A DNA stretch of 64,000 bases from an uncultured Polaribacter sp. (lineage in GTDB: Bacteria > Bacteroidota > Bacteroidia > Flavobacteriales > Flavobacteriaceae). Position 1 is the first letter of the stretch, and each line of letters starts with the position of its first letter. Location of the stretch: NCBI RefSeq assembly GCF_947497695.1, contig NZ_CANMHM010000003.1, positions 310,001-374,000 on the forward strand, read 5' to 3'. The translations under genes and the position numbers were made by a program. Shown here piece after piece: positions 63,454 to 64,000 of this stretch. The notes below the pieces were generated by a model, which searched no databases, had not been told where the DNA came from, and saw only the letters and a program-made list of their open reading frames with translations.

Positions 63454-64000
63454 ATGAACCAATTAATTATTTACTTCTTAATAGCACTGTTTTTTAGCAT
63501 TATAGGTTTTTTTATTGGAAAACTTCTAGGAAAACTAAATTATCAGAAAGAAAAAAGCACCTCAGAAAAAGAAAAAAATACTTTAGAATTTGAAATTTCT
63601 AAACTAAATGAAACCGTTAAAAAAGCAGATAGTAAAGTAGATGATTTACAAAGTGAATTAAAATTTATTCAAAAAGAAAAAGAAAATTTAATTTCTGATA
63701 AAATACGTTTAGAAACCGAGTTTAAAAACACAAAAGAAAAATTAGAAACTAATAAAAAGGAAGTAGAAAAATTACAAGAAAAATTTACGAATGATTTTGA
63801 AGTATTGGCTAACAAAATACTTGAAGAAAAATCGAATAAATTTACCATCCAAAATAAAGAAAACTTAAAAATAATTTTAAATCCTCTACAAGAAAAAATT
63901 AAAGGTTTTGAAGACAAAGTAGACAAAACTCACAAAGAAAGTATCGATTATCATGCTGCTTTACGCCAGCAAATTTTAGGTTTAAGAGAGCTAAACCAAC
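63454..64000 (+). CDS. rmuC: DNA recombination protein RmuC, N-terminal part
   Basis: The frame runs from ATG 63454 off the end of the window (182 residues visible). An N-terminal membrane helix (IIYFLIALFFSIIGFFIGKL) is followed by a long coiled coil (residues about 25-120, Lys/Glu-rich with heptads) and then the start of the RmuC core, LQEKIKGFEDKVDKTHKES and ALRQQILGLRELN. RmuC is a coiled-coil, nuclease-fold protein that limits DNA inversions at short repeats; the PD-(D/E)XK-like part would be beyond the end. Confidence 0.88.
   Translation, partial: MNQLIIYFLIALFFSIIGFFIGKLLGKLNYQKEKSTSEKEKNTLEFEISKLNETVKKADSKVDDLQSELKFIQKEKENLISDKIRLETEFKNTKEKLETNKKEVEKLQEKFTNDFEVLANKILEEKSNKFTIQNKENLKIILNPLQEKIKGFEDKVDKTHKESIDYHAALRQQILGLRELNQ

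Overview
The window is about 64 kb of AT-rich chromosome (roughly 30% GC) from a member of the Bacteroidota, most likely a marine Flavobacteriaceae of the Polaribacter/Tenacibaculum type. The grounds are: promoters of the Bacteroidetes form (TTG about 19 nt upstream of TAnnTTTG) in front of many genes; a subtilase with a type IX secretion C-terminal domain; many short lipoprotein signals; Bacteroidetes-style ArgG and ArgF'; and low-complexity inverted repeats filling intergenic spacers. No rRNA, insertion sequence, prophage or CRISPR array is visible. One tRNA is present, tRNA-Leu(GAG).

Layout. 1-2434: the 3' part of a large accessory gene (nuclease-like N-terminus, PIN-like C-terminus) followed by a long imperfect palindrome. 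2435-9273: ArsC-like reductase, an asymmetric ABC-F ATPase, a thioredoxin-fold lipoprotein, a DEAD-box helicase and RecF. 9389-16847: TPR membrane protein and ribH, then a promoter-led operon of a small membrane protein, mutL, two rhomboid proteases and an EEP-family protein, followed by an FAD reductase. 16998-25946: mtaB, a lipoprotein, a hydrolase, a lytic transglycosylase, a YwbE-family protein, a cold-shock protein, a secreted subtilase, mnmA, a YwqK/MORN-type protein and a HEAT-like protein. 26225-35724: purB; a probable metal-uptake locus (secreted His-rich peptide, TonB-dependent receptor, His-rich lipoprotein); an MFS transporter, SGNH hydrolase, M48 protease and MsrB. 35869-44323: ffh, folD, YitT, a cupin gene with a structured element just upstream, a lipoprotein, a HerA-like ATPase, nrnA and an Ldh-family oxidoreductase. 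44579-56298: one arginine/proline biosynthesis operon of eleven genes behind a strong promoter and a structured leader of about 300 nt. 56414-60595: proton-translocating transhydrogenase (three genes) and manA. 60860-64000: tRNA-Leu, a surface/outer-membrane-related protein, a gene-poor stretch, an acyltransferase and the start of rmuC.

The arginine/proline operon converts glutamate to both amino acids: a GNAT enzyme (candidate N-acyltransferase for glutamate), ArgB, ArgC, ArgD, ArgF', ArgE, ArgG and ArgH for arginine; ProB, ProA and ProC for proline. Residue 90 of the carbamoyltransferase is Ala, which hints that the pathway may use N-succinyl rather than N-acetyl intermediates.

The most interesting unexplained signal is at 62178-62793 on the minus strand: two diverged tandem copies of a compact unit made of a TAnnTTTG promoter, a conserved hairpin with loop AUUAGGGG, an outer stem with a compensatory base-pair change, and an intrinsic terminator. 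This looks like a duplicated small RNA gene. Other notable items are a three-way-junction element 14 nt upstream of the cupin gene, a 17-bp perfect hairpin at the start of ribH, and MutL and ABC-F proteins with selectively lost active-site motifs.
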